From GCA-2861595 sp035526335 (GTDB lineage Bacteria; Actinomycetota; Acidimicrobiia; Acidimicrobiales; GCA-2861595), in NCBI GenBank assembly GCA_035526335.1, contig DATLCN010000030.1, forward strand, positions 1 to 52,267: a stretch of DNA of 52,267 nt, in the 5' to 3' direction. The translations under genes were made by a program, and so were the position numbers. How positions within the stretch are numbered: the stretch's first letter is position 1; every line of letters begins with the position of its first letter. Below, one piece after another: positions 16,003-24,376 of the stretch. The notes beneath the pieces are model-generated. The model saw only the letters and a list, made by a program, of their open reading frames with translations. It was not told the DNA's origin and did not search any database.

Positions 16003-16961
16003 GGTGCTCCTCTGTGCTTCGTTGCCGACGCCACGAGTTCGAGGTCATCGGTTGTCGTCACGGAGAACGGTAGTGCCCCCAGGTTCAAGATGATGGTCGT
16101 GATCCCCAGCGCCTCCCAGCCGGCCACCTGCTCGCTGACCTCCTCGACCGTCCCCACCAGGCGCCCCTCGCGGTACTTGCTGAGCGTGGTGCGGTCGAGA
16201 ACTCCCGGCGGGGTCAACTCCCTGAGCCGGTCCCACCGGCGGCGGAGGTCGGCCTCGTCCTCGCCGACGAGGGTGTATCGGTTCATCGACCGGATGACGG
16301 TGGCAGGATCCCGCCCCACCCGCTCGCAGTGCCGTTCGAGAACCTCGAGACGCTCCCGATAGGCCTGGAGCGTCCCGACCCACCCGCCGGCGTTCCACCC
16401 GTCGCCGTGCTCCGCCACCACCCCGAGCACCTTGTCGCCCTGGCCGCCCACCCAGATGGGCGGGCGGGGCCGCTGGACGGCGCCGGGCCGGAACCGTCCC
16501 TCGCCGAACACGTTCCCCATGATCCGCAGGGCGTCCGCCAGCTGCTGCACCCGTACACCCGGCTTTTCGAAGGCGATCCCGGCGGCGGCGTACTCCGGTT
16601 CGAACCAGCCGGCGCCGATGCCGGCGGTGAGGCGGCCGCCGCTCAGCACGTCCAGAGTGGCCAGCGCCTTGGCCAGCACCGCCGGCGGCCGGAGCTGGGT
16701 GCAGAGCACCAGGGTTCCGAGCCGGACCCTGTCGGTACAGCGGGCAAGGGCCGCCAGCGTGGCCAGCGGCTCGAATCCGCCATGGTCGCCCGGCGGGGCA
16801 CCGTACTTCTCGATCGAAAGGAACAGGTGATCCGACAGCCACACCGAGTCCAATCCGGCGGACTCCGCCGCCCGCGCCCAGCTGACGACTGTCGGCCAGG
16901 TCAGCGGACTCTCCCCCGCCACGGAGTAGTCGTACTGCGGCAGAGCGAGGCCCACGTCCAC
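15999..16961 (-). CDS. LLM-class F420-dependent oxidoreductase
   Basis: 320-residue luciferase-like protein. Seen: VDVGLALPQYDYS at the N-terminus, SVWLSDHLFL, LGTLVLCTQLRPPAVLAKALATLDVLSGGR and GIGAGWFEPEYAA, a typical F420-dependent LLM pattern (TIM barrel binding F420 or FMN). The substrate is unknown. The start is the GTG at 16961, seven bases after a TAGGGT box; the longer frame upstream is antisense to the formiminotransferase. It is divergent from ftcD with only about 18 bases between start codons, so the two promoters overlap. Confidence 0.88.
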   Translation of the reverse strand: MDVGLALPQYDYSVAGESPLTWPTVVSWARAAESAGLDSVWLSDHLFLSIEKYGAPPGDHGGFEPLATLAALARCTDRVRLGTLVLCTQLRPPAVLAKALATLDVLSGGRLTAGIGAGWFEPEYAAAGIAFEKPGVRVQQLADALRIMGNVFGEGRFRPGAVQRPRPPIWVGGQGDKVLGVVAEHGDGWNAGGWVGTLQAYRERLEVLERHCERVGRDPATVIRSMNRYTLVGEDEADLRRRWDRLRELTPPGVLDRTTLSKYREGRLVGTVEEVSEQVAGWEALGITTIILNLGALPFSVTTTDDLELVASATKHRGAP

Positions 16962-16968
16962 TCGTGAC

Positions 16969-16974
16969 ACCCTA
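16969..16974 (-). promoter_or_regulatory. -10 box of a leaderless promoter (LLM gene)
   Basis: TAGGGT on the minus strand, seven bases before the GTG at 16961. It lies just upstream of the divergent ATG at 16980, so the two genes may exclude each other at the promoter. Confidence 0.5.
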
Positions 16975-16979
16975 AAGGG

Positions 16980-17822
16980 ATGCTCGAGTGCGTCGTGAAC
17001 GTCAGCGAGGGCCGCGACGCGGCGGTGATCGAGGCACTTCGGCAAGCCGGCGGGCCCTCCCTCCTCGACGTGCACTCCGACGCCGACCACCATCGCAGCG
17101 TCCTCACGTTGGCCGGCGGTGGACTCGAGGAGGCTGTGCGCAGGGTCGCCGCCGCCGCGGTCTCAGCCATCCATATCGGCATCCACGAGGGGGTGCATCC
17201 GCGCATGGGAGCCGTCGACGTCGTGCCGTTCGCGCCCCTGGTGGGATCGGATCTGGCCGACGCCGTGGCGGCCCGCGACCGTTTCGCCGAATGGGCAGCC
17301 GTGGAGCTGTCGGTGCCCTGCTTCCTCTACGGCCCGGAGCGGACCCTGCCGGAGCTACGCCGGTCCGCGTTCGCCGGCCTCGTACCTCACACCGGCCCGC
17401 CGCAGCCCCATCCCACCGCCGGCGCCATCGCCGTGGGCGCCCGCCCGGTGCTGGTCGCCTACAACCTGTGGCTGGCGTCGGGAGCGACACTGGAGCAGGC
17501 CCGGGATGTGGCCCGGGCCATCAGAGGACCGGCCGTCCGGGCTCTCGGACTTAGGGTTCACGGTGCCGTACAGGTCTCGTGCAACCTGGTGGACCCACTC
17601 GTGTTCGGACCCGAGGCCGCCTATGACGCAGTGGCGGCGCGGGTGCCGGTGGCCAGGGCGGAGCTGGTTGGGCTGGCGCCCGAGGCGGTGGTCTCCGCCG
17701 TACCCGCCGGGCGACGGCCCGAACTGGACCTCGACAGCCCGAGAACGATCGAGGCCCGCCTGTTGAGGGCGGGCCTCGATGTGGGAAGGTCCGGCGCCAG
17801 TACCGGTCGTGGACGGCGCTGA
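16980..17822 (+). CDS. ftcD: Glutamate formiminotransferase (FTCD N-terminal type)
   Basis: 280 residues. The family hallmark at the N-terminus is LECVVNVSEGRD, followed by HSDADHHRSVLTLAG, GIHEGVHPRMGAVDVVPF and the GPPQPHPTAGAIAVGAR loop. It transfers the formimino group of N-formimino-L-glutamate to tetrahydrofolate at the end of histidine breakdown. The cyclodeaminase half of the vertebrate enzyme is absent, as is common in bacteria. No other histidine-degradation gene is in the window. Confidence 0.88.
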   Translation: MLECVVNVSEGRDAAVIEALRQAGGPSLLDVHSDADHHRSVLTLAGGGLEEAVRRVAAAAVSAIHIGIHEGVHPRMGAVDVVPFAPLVGSDLADAVAARDRFAEWAAVELSVPCFLYGPERTLPELRRSAFAGLVPHTGPPQPHPTAGAIAVGARPVLVAYNLWLASGATLEQARDVARAIRGPAVRALGLRVHGAVQVSCNLVDPLVFGPEAAYDAVAARVPVARAELVGLAPEAVVSAVPAGRRPELDLDSPRTIEARLLRAGLDVGRSGASTGRGRR

Positions 17823-17876
17823 CGCCTGGGATCCGGCGGGGCCGCCGGGGCAAGGGTTGGCTTCAGGCTCGCGACC

Positions 17877-18158
17877 TCAGGACGCGGTGCCAGTGCGGCG
17901 GGCAACGGCACGGGCGCGCCGAATCCTGCGACGCTCTCGCTCGCTCATGCCGCCCCATATCCCGAACTTCTCGCCGTTGGCCAGCGCGTACTCCAGGCAG
18001 TCCAACTGGACGACGCAGCCGCGGCAGACCTCCTTCGCCTCCCTCGTGGACGCGCCCCGTTCAGGGAAGAACAGGTCCGGGTCGACGCCCATGCAGTTGG
18101 CCCGCTCCTGCCAGACCAACTCCGCTGGATCTATCAATGTTCTCAACATACGCTCCAT
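17877..18158 (-). CDS. WhiB-family [4Fe-4S] transcriptional regulator
   Basis: 93 residues. Cysteines: ANCMGV and VCRGCVVQLDC, the WhiB pattern, followed by FGIWGGMSERERRRIRRAR. N-terminal MERMLRTLIDPAELVWQ. It is a different paralogue from the copy at 15.5 kb. The start is the ATG at 18158; a perfect 18-base palindrome lies 33 bases upstream, a probable operator. Confidence 0.92.
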   Translation of the reverse strand: MERMLRTLIDPAELVWQERANCMGVDPDLFFPERGASTREAKEVCRGCVVQLDCLEYALANGEKFGIWGGMSERERRRIRRARAVARRTGTAS

Positions 18159-18191
18159 CAGGACCTCGCTCCCTCGTGGTGGGTGGTCCCC

Positions 18192-18209
18192 CCGTTGTAA
18201 TTACAACGG
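18192..18209. promoter_or_regulatory. Perfect 18-bp palindrome upstream of whiB
   Basis: CCGTTGTAATTACAACGG is completely symmetric and unusually AT-rich for this genome. It sits between the divergent whiB (start 18158) and the FNR-like reductase (start 18381), the right place for a dimeric repressor or activator. Confidence 0.6.
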
Positions 18210-18380
18210 TGTCATCATGCTCCGTTCTTCGGCGTGGCGCAAGCGGAGATCCAGCTCCGGCCGGAAGTCGCCCAGCCGTGAGTAGCCGAACCGGCGTGCA
18301 CGGCGCCGGTACCCTGGACTTCTGCTCCCGGTTTCCCGGTGGGTCCCGTTCCCCCCGGTCCGTCCCGCTCCGAGGTCGCC

Positions 18381-19379
18381 ATGGCCGCCACAGGCTTCGC
18401 CGAAGGTCCCGACAGGCGCTGGAGCAAGGTCGCTCGCTACGGGAGACGGGCACGTGTCACCAGGACCGGGCAGGTGGCCCGGACGGGTACTCAGCGGATC
18501 CGCTTTCAGGTGGTCGACGACGGAGAGTTCTCCTTCCTGGCCGGACAGTTCGTCGGGATCGAGTTCCTTGCGCCCGGCCTCGGCTACCGGCGCAGTCCGT
18601 ACTGCCTGCTTCCCCCGCCACCCGAGGAACGCAGTTTCGAGCTGCTCGTCCGGACGGTCGAAAACGGCCAGATGTCCCGTTATCTGGGCTCGCTGCAGGT
18701 CGGCGACGAAGTCGCCTTTCGGGCACCCACCGGGCGTTCGATGCTCCCGAAGGACCCGGACCGGGAGCTCATCCTCCTGGCCACCGGCGTGGGCATCGCC
18801 CCGTTCGTGGCTCTCGCCGCCCACCTGACGCACGAAGGATACCGCCGGCCGATACGTCTCTTCTGGGGCCTGCGGCGCCCGGACGACATCTGCCTGAGGG
18901 CTGAGCTGGACGAGCTGCTGCGGGTCAACCGCAACTTCGCCTACGAGGTCTCCCTCTCCGAACCGCCGGCGGCATGGGACGGCTTGCGCGGACGCATCAC
19001 CGAGTCCGTACCGCCGCTGCTCCCCCAGCTGGGGGGACGAGCGTTCTACCTCTGCGGTAACGGGGCCATGGTCGAAGAGATGGACATGGCCCTGTCGGAC
19101 ATGGGCGTGTCGGCGGAGTTCATCTACAAGGAGGCGTACTTCAACCGGAGCCACAGGCCGGACCCGGCGACGATGGAGCGCCTGCGGGCCCGCTTCGTCG
19201 CCGACGACCTCTTCTCACCGTTCGCCCACCAGTCGGCTTCGCTGTTCGAGGTGCACAAGACGTTTCAGCCCGTCGGCCGCAACGTCACGGCCGACGCCTC
19301 GTCCGACCTCTTCCGCAGGGTGCCCCGGGGGCGACACGCAACCCGTGACGGGGACGACCACTCACCCGGGTCTGGTTGA
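18381..19379 (+). CDS. FAD/NAD(P)-binding oxidoreductase (ferredoxin-NADP reductase type)
   Basis: 332 residues. A flavin-binding barrel (FLAGQFVGIEF, RRSPYCLLPP as the FAD motif) is followed by a pyridine-nucleotide domain (LLATGVGIAPFVALA, FWGLRRPDD, FYLCGNGAMVEEM). About 70 further residues at the C-terminus have no obvious domain. No 2Fe-2S cysteine set is present, so electrons must pass to a separate partner. The start is the ATG at 18381. It may share the palindromic operator with whiB. Confidence 0.8.
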   Translation: MAATGFAEGPDRRWSKVARYGRRARVTRTGQVARTGTQRIRFQVVDDGEFSFLAGQFVGIEFLAPGLGYRRSPYCLLPPPPEERSFELLVRTVENGQMSRYLGSLQVGDEVAFRAPTGRSMLPKDPDRELILLATGVGIAPFVALAAHLTHEGYRRPIRLFWGLRRPDDICLRAELDELLRVNRNFAYEVSLSEPPAAWDGLRGRITESVPPLLPQLGGRAFYLCGNGAMVEEMDMALSDMGVSAEFIYKEAYFNRSHRPDPATMERLRARFVADDLFSPFAHQSASLFEVHKTFQPVGRNVTADASSDLFRRVPRGRHATRDGDDHSPGSG

Positions 19380-19883
19380 GGACTCCACGGAACCTGGGTC
19401 GGCCTTGGCTTTGCGGATGAAGCGGTCGATGCTCGCCAGTTTCCACACCGGCCCTGCGTTGAGCTCCGCCACCGGTGGGGGAAATCCCTTGGCCCTCACC
19501 AGGACCGTGACCAGCTGGTTGCTCACACCCAGAAGATCGGCCAGCTCGGTGACTCCGATGAGGTCGGGGACCTTCTGGTCGGGCTCCTCGCTCGTCAGCT
19601 CGGCCAGGGTTGAGGCTTCGGCATCCACCACCGGCTCCTCGGGCAGGCCGACGGACTTGGCTGCGCCCTGTAGGGCTTCCACCCCCTCCTCGATGGCGGA
19701 CTCGGCGCCCGGGCTCGTCACGAAGAACCGTGCGCCGTAGCGGCGCCCGTCCTTCGACACGAGCGGCACTCCGCCGCGGTCCACGATGGCGGCGCGGAGT
19801 ACCGAGAGCTTCGATTCCAGATCCGGAATCTCCTCGTCGCCCTCTTCTAGAGCGATCTCGATGGCAACGCTTCGTTCTTCCAC
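19362..19883 (-). CDS. HTH (AlpA/MerR-like) protein with N-terminal extension
   Basis: 173 residues. The C-terminal third reads LIGVTELADLLGVSNQLVTVLVRAKGFPPP and then VWKLASIDRFIRK, the winged-helix pattern of AlpA/excisionase-like HTH domains. The N-terminal 100 residues are acidic with a RYGARFFVTSPGAESAIEEG segment that I do not recognise. The start is the GTG at 19883, seven bases after a TACCGT box. It converges with and slightly overlaps the reductase gene. No integrase is near, so a chromosomal regulator is more likely than an excisionase. Confidence 0.65.
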   Translation of the reverse strand: MEERSVAIEIALEEGDEEIPDLESKLSVLRAAIVDRGGVPLVSKDGRRYGARFFVTSPGAESAIEEGVEALQGAAKSVGLPEEPVVDAEASTLAELTSEEPDQKVPDLIGVTELADLLGVSNQLVTVLVRAKGFPPPVAELNAGPVWKLASIDRFIRKAKADPGSVESSTRPG

Positions 19884-19890
19884 CCGAGCC

Positions 19891-19896
19891 ACGGTA
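19891..19896 (-). promoter_or_regulatory. -10 box of a leaderless promoter
   Basis: TACCGT on the minus strand, seven bases before the GTG at 19883. Confidence 0.45.
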
Positions 19897-19971
19897 CCCA
19901 AATCCCAGAGGGGTTCAGGACGGTCCCCCTGGGTAGACCTTTGGACTGCGGCTCCGTCCTCGAATTCGGCT

Positions 19972-22206
19972 CTACAGCCGCTCGATGCGGACGGCGGACT
20001 GCTTGTAGTTGGGCTCGCGGGAGACGGGGTCGAACTCGTCGACCGTCAGGCGGTTGACGCAGCGTTCGTCGTAGTGGAAGGGAACGAAGACCTCACCTTC
20101 ACGCACGATGCCGGTGACCCGCACGAGCAGACCTTCGACCACGCCGCGGCGGGAGGCCAAGCGGACGTGATCTCCCGAACCCACGCCCAGGCGGGCGGCG
20201 TCGACCGGATTGACCTCCACCCAGGCCTCGGGAGCCAGGTGCTCCAGCACTGCCACCTTCCCGGTCTTGGTACGGGTGTGCCAGTGTTCCACCGTCCGTC
20301 CGGTGTTGAGGAGGAACGGATAGCGGCTGCTGGGTGCATCGGAGATGGGCTCGGGCGTGACGCACCACAGCTTGGCCTTGCCCGAGGGGGTCTGGAACAC
20401 GCCGTCGGTGTAGATCCGTGGCGTGCCGGCCACGGCCTCGGTGCCGGTGGTGCAGGGCCACTGCACGCCGCCGGCGGCGTCGATGCGGTCCCAGGTGATG
20501 CCGCTGTAGTCGCACAGTCGCCCAGCCGACACACGGGCCCATTCGTTGAAGGCGTCCTCGGGCTTTTTCCAGCCGGCATAGATCTTGCCGGTCACGCCGA
20601 GGGCCTGGGCCACGCCCATGAAGATGTCAAAGTCGGCGCGGGCCTCACCTGGTGGCTCGACGGCTTTGCGGACCCGGGAGACCCGCCTCTCGGCGTTGGT
20701 GTAGGTGCCCTCCTTCTCGCCCCAGATGGCCGCGGGCAAAACGACGTGGGCCAGGTCGGTGGTGGGATTGGCGAAGCCGTCCTGGGCCACGAAGATCTCC
20801 AGCTCGGACAGCGCCTTCTCCAGTCTCGCCCGGTTCGGGAAGGACACGACGGGATTGGTGGCGATGACCCACAGACCCTTGATGGTCCCGTCGAGGACGC
20901 CGTCGATGATGTCGGGGTAGGCCCTCCCGCGCTCGGTGGGGATCATTTCGACGGGGACACCCCAGAGGGCGGCCATCTCGGCTCTGTCCTCGGCGGAATC
21001 CCACGCCCGGTACCCGGGTAGCGACGCGGTGCCGCCGGCCTCGCGGGTGCCCATGGCGTTGCACTGCCCGGTGATCGAGAACGGTGCCGCACCGACCCGA
21101 CCCACGTTGCCGGTGATCAGGCACAGGGTGTTGAGCAGGGTCACCGTCTCGGTGCCCTGGACGGAGTGGTTGACACCCATGGTCCAGCCGAGGAAGGCCC
21201 GCTCGGCCCGCCCGAAGGCGAGGGCCGCAGCACGGATCTGCTCGGCGTCGACCCCACAATCGGCGGCCACCCGCTCCAGGGTGAAGGCCTGCACGTGGGC
21301 CATCAGCTCGTCGAAGCCCTCGGTATGGGCGGCGACGTAGTCCGTGTCCACGAGGCCCTCGTCGATGATCACCTTCAGCATCCCGTTGATCAGGGCGATG
21401 TCGCTGCGGGGCCGCACGGCGAGGTGCTGGTCGGCCACCATGGCGGTCTTGGTCACCCGGGGATCGACCACGATGACGGTGGCGTCGGTGTTCTCCAGCA
21501 CCCTCGGCGCCAGCAGCGGGTGGTTGTCGGCCACGTTGGCGCCCACCAGCAGGATGACGTCGGCCGACTCCAGGTCCTCGTAGGCGCCGGGTGGGCCGTC
21601 GCTGCCGAAGCTGCGCTTGTAGCCGGCCACCGCACTGGACATGCACAACGTGGTGTTGCCGTCGTAGTGGCTCAGGCCCAGCCCGACGCGGGCCAGTTTG
21701 CCGAGTGCGTAGAACTCCTCGGTGACGAGCTGGCCCGTGCTGATGACGGCCACCGACTCGGGCCCGTGCTCGGCCAGCAGCCGGCGGAAGCCGACGACCA
21801 TGGCCCCGATGGCCTCGTCCCAGGTGGCTCCGTCCTGGGGGCCACCCTTGGAGCGACGGACGAGAGGGGTGGTCAGGCGGCCCTCGGCGGCCAGCGTCTG
21901 GTGCTCGGTCAGGCCCTTGGGGCAGAGCCGCCCACTGTTGACGGGATGGTCCGGGTCGCCCTGCACACTGACGGCGCGGCCGTCACGCACGCCGATGAAC
22001 ATCCCGCACCCGACGGCGCAGTAGCCGCAGGTGGTTCGCACCCACTCGTCGGGACGGCGGGACTCGTTTAGGACACCGAAGCGCTCGTCGGAGGCGTAGC
22101 CGGGCCGGGTGGACGAGTCAGGCTCATGGGGAGCGTCGGGATCGTCGGAGTGGCCGGCCAGACCGAGAAGGCGCCCGACGCCGCCGGCGGGAATGGTTCG
22201 AGTCAC
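19972..22206 (-). CDS. nasA: Assimilatory-type nitrate reductase catalytic subunit (Mo-bisMGD)
   Basis: 744-residue molybdopterin oxidoreductase. The N-terminal 4Fe-4S motif is CGYCAVGCGMF...LCPKG. It then has STGQLVTEEFYALGKL, LCMSSAVAGYKRSFGSDGPPG, the molybdopterin-binding GWTMGVNHSVQGTETV and a C-terminal MopB domain (VEVNPVDAARLGVGSGD). No Tat signal, so it is cytoplasmic. The start is the GTG at 22206; frame upstream of it is not conserved. Sitting at the end of the narK-nirB-nirD-FeS unit, it should reduce nitrate to nitrite for NirBD. A 14-base inverted repeat lies just before the start. Confidence 0.88.
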   Translation of the reverse strand: MTRTIPAGGVGRLLGLAGHSDDPDAPHEPDSSTRPGYASDERFGVLNESRRPDEWVRTTCGYCAVGCGMFIGVRDGRAVSVQGDPDHPVNSGRLCPKGLTEHQTLAAEGRLTTPLVRRSKGGPQDGATWDEAIGAMVVGFRRLLAEHGPESVAVISTGQLVTEEFYALGKLARVGLGLSHYDGNTTLCMSSAVAGYKRSFGSDGPPGAYEDLESADVILLVGANVADNHPLLAPRVLENTDATVIVVDPRVTKTAMVADQHLAVRPRSDIALINGMLKVIIDEGLVDTDYVAAHTEGFDELMAHVQAFTLERVAADCGVDAEQIRAAALAFGRAERAFLGWTMGVNHSVQGTETVTLLNTLCLITGNVGRVGAAPFSITGQCNAMGTREAGGTASLPGYRAWDSAEDRAEMAALWGVPVEMIPTERGRAYPDIIDGVLDGTIKGLWVIATNPVVSFPNRARLEKALSELEIFVAQDGFANPTTDLAHVVLPAAIWGEKEGTYTNAERRVSRVRKAVEPPGEARADFDIFMGVAQALGVTGKIYAGWKKPEDAFNEWARVSAGRLCDYSGITWDRIDAAGGVQWPCTTGTEAVAGTPRIYTDGVFQTPSGKAKLWCVTPEPISDAPSSRYPFLLNTGRTVEHWHTRTKTGKVAVLEHLAPEAWVEVNPVDAARLGVGSGDHVRLASRRGVVEGLLVRVTGIVREGEVFVPFHYDERCVNRLTVDEFDPVSREPNYKQSAVRIERL

Positions 22207-22213
22207 CGCGTCA

Positions 22214-22227
22214 CCATCGCACGATGG
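22214..22227. promoter_or_regulatory. Inverted repeat just upstream of nasA
   Basis: CCATCG-CA-CGATGG starts eight bases before the GTG of nasA, inside a 212-base gap behind the preceding gene of the same unit. It could be an operator or an RNA hairpin close to the ribosome site. The rest of the gap shows nothing I recognise. Confidence 0.3.
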
Positions 22228-22418
22228 GGATCGCCCCGCAGGTCTTGCCAGTCCGGACGGATGCACCCTGTTCGTCTGTACCGGGCGCCGTGGCGAAGGC
22301 GACCCGTTCGGCCGACGTTCCGCTTGACGAGACTCCACGTGACCGGTGGACGTTCGTTCGTCTGGGCCACCTTGCACCGGAACACGAGCCGTCTGGGGGT
22401 CATCGGTTGGGTGGCCGC

Positions 22419-24008
22419 TCAGCGCCCGGAAAAGAAGCTGCCGGCCACGCGGTAGGGCACGACGGTCACGTAGAACAGGTAGCGGCCGGCCAGCTCACCC
22501 AGGGCGGCGAGGAAGAGGGCGGTGGCCAGGCGGCCCCCCGCCTGCGTGCCGGCCAGGGGCGAGTCGAGGGTCCAGGCCAGCAATGCCACAGTGGTGACGG
22601 CGGCAGTGAGCCGGGCCATCTGCAGGCCCCGGAAGCGCTTCCCGAGCAACTGGGCGGTACCCCGGTGCTGGCGGTCGGTGCGGGCCCGCAGGGTGCGGAC
22701 CAGCTGGGCGTGCACGCAAAGCTGGGCCACAGCGCCGGCAGCGGCGGCGGCCATCAAGGCCAGCACGACGCCGGATGGGAGCCGGCTGCGGTCCAGGCAG
22801 AGCAGGGCCAGAAGCGGGCCGGTGGACAGACCGGTGGCGAAGAAGGCGACCAAGGTGCGCCGCGAGTTCCACACCGGTCGGGCCGGCACGAGGTACAGCC
22901 GGCCGCTGGCGTAGATGCCGGCCAGGCCGGCGACGACGGCGCCGGCGCCGAAAAGCAGACGCACAGTCCGGCCGGCGCCGCTCCCGTCGGCCCACATCCA
23001 GGCGGCGGCATAGGCCAGGGAAGCGCCGGAGAAGAGCGACAGCAAAGCCACCTCCCTGCTCAACCAGGAGGTGCGCACGTTTCGCAGCGCCTTGAAGGCG
23101 TGGGTGGGTCGGCCCAGGTGGAACAACGAGGCGCCCAGGGCCACGGCGCCGGCGACGGCCGCGCCCACTGCACCGCCGGCCAAACCGCCGCGCCCGCCAC
23201 CGCCGGCCAGCTCGGCGACCACGGTGGCGGCCACCGTGCCGAGCGACAACTGGGTCAGCAGGGTCAACGCCACCAGCGGCCAGTGCGGATCCTCGGGCTC
23301 GATGGAGTGATCGGTGGCGGCCACCAGCTCGGGGCCGTCGGCCAACCCGGCGGGCAGAACCATCCGGGTGGTCGAGAGGGTGATGCCGGCCGGGGGCAGC
23401 CCTGGCCCGTCCGCCTCGGCGTGGTCGGCCCGCCAGGCGGCCACGTTCACGCCCTCGACGGTGATGGCGTGGGTGGGGCAGGCCAGCACACACGCCGGGC
23501 TCTCGCCCTGCTCCAGCCGGGGCAGGCACATGTCGCACTTGGCCACGACCTTGGCCGCCTTGTCGTACACCGGCACCTCGTAGGGGCAGTTCCAGATGCA
23601 GTACTGGCAGCCGATGCACTCCGCCGCGTCGTGGCGGACCACGCCGTTCTGGAGCTTGGTGTAGGCCTCGGTGGGGCAGCCCGACAGGCAGGTCGGCTCC
23701 AGGCAGTGGTTGCAGGCCATCGACAGGTTGAGGCGCCTGGTGAGGGGGAACACGCCACCCTCCAGCTCGCCCACCCGCCGCCAGGCTCCGTCGACGGGCG
23801 TGGCGTTCTGCTCGGCGCATGCCGCCTCGCACGAGTGGCAACCCACGCAGGCGTCCATGGCGAAGCTGAACCGGTACTGCTCCCCGGCGTCTAGTGGCAG
23901 CAGCTCGGGGCCGTCCTCGCCGATGCCGGTGAGCAGGCGTAGCCGGTCCACGACGGGCGCGACCTCGGCGACCACCTCGTCGGCGGAGCGCTGGTCGAGA
24001 ATGGTCAA
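22419..24008 (-). CDS. Fused 4Fe-4S (DmsB-like) and membrane-anchor (DmsC-like) electron-transfer subunit
   Basis: 529 residues. Residues about 50-230 carry four ferredoxin-type cysteine sets: CVGCHSCEAAC, CNHCLEPTCLSGC, CIGCQYCIWNC and CDMCLPRL...CVLAC. From about residue 260 onward there are eight or so hydrophobic spans (ending LAGRYLFYVTVVPYRVAGSFF) with the DmsC-like ASLFHLGRPTHAFKALRN. It would pass quinol electrons to NasA. The start is a TTG overlapping the nirD stop (TTGA). DmsB and DmsC are normally separate chains. Confidence 0.85.
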   Translation of the reverse strand: MTILDQRSADEVVAEVAPVVDRLRLLTGIGEDGPELLPLDAGEQYRFSFAMDACVGCHSCEAACAEQNATPVDGAWRRVGELEGGVFPLTRRLNLSMACNHCLEPTCLSGCPTEAYTKLQNGVVRHDAAECIGCQYCIWNCPYEVPVYDKAAKVVAKCDMCLPRLEQGESPACVLACPTHAITVEGVNVAAWRADHAEADGPGLPPAGITLSTTRMVLPAGLADGPELVAATDHSIEPEDPHWPLVALTLLTQLSLGTVAATVVAELAGGGGRGGLAGGAVGAAVAGAVALGASLFHLGRPTHAFKALRNVRTSWLSREVALLSLFSGASLAYAAAWMWADGSGAGRTVRLLFGAGAVVAGLAGIYASGRLYLVPARPVWNSRRTLVAFFATGLSTGPLLALLCLDRSRLPSGVVLALMAAAAAGAVAQLCVHAQLVRTLRARTDRQHRGTAQLLGKRFRGLQMARLTAAVTTVALLAWTLDSPLAGTQAGGRLATALFLAALGELAGRYLFYVTVVPYRVAGSFFSGR

Positions 24009-24376
24009 AGCAGGCTGATCCGCACGCACACCTGCACGCGCCCGTCGAAGACCCGCACCGGGTACACGGGAATGGTGACGTCGGGGTCGTCGAGGCACTG
24101 CCCGGTGCGCAGGTCGAAGCTCTGCTTGTACATGGGCGAGGCGATCTTGGGGACGTCGCCGCGCGAGCCCACGATCCCGCGTGACATCACGTTGGCCCGG
24201 CTGAAGGGGTCGTGGTTCGACAGGGCGTACAGCTCGTCGTCAGGGGCGACGCGGAAGACCGCCACCTGCCGGCCTTCCAAGAGGGCACACACCCCACGGT
24301 CCGGGATCAAGTCGTCCAGAGCACAGACGTCGGCCCAGGAGCGGATGTCGACTTCGGGCTCGAGAACAGCGGTCAT
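24005..24376 (-). CDS. nirD: Nitrite reductase small subunit
   Basis: 123 residues of Rieske-like fold without the Rieske Cys/His ligands, as usual for NirD. Seen: GVCALLEGRQVAVFRV, LYALSNHDPFSRANVMSRGIVG, ASPMYKQSFDLRTGQCLDDP. It partners NirB. The ATG overlaps the nirB stop by four bases, and its stop overlaps the TTG of the next gene. Confidence 0.95.
   Translation of the reverse strand: MTAVLEPEVDIRSWADVCALDDLIPDRGVCALLEGRQVAVFRVAPDDELYALSNHDPFSRANVMSRGIVGSRGDVPKIASPMYKQSFDLRTGQCLDDPDVTIPVYPVRVFDGRVQVCVRISLL

Noticed and set aside
16590..16610. GGTTCGAACC-like stretch resembling a tRNA T-loop
   Set aside because: Lies inside the LLM oxidoreductase coding sequence with no acceptor or anticodon stems around it.
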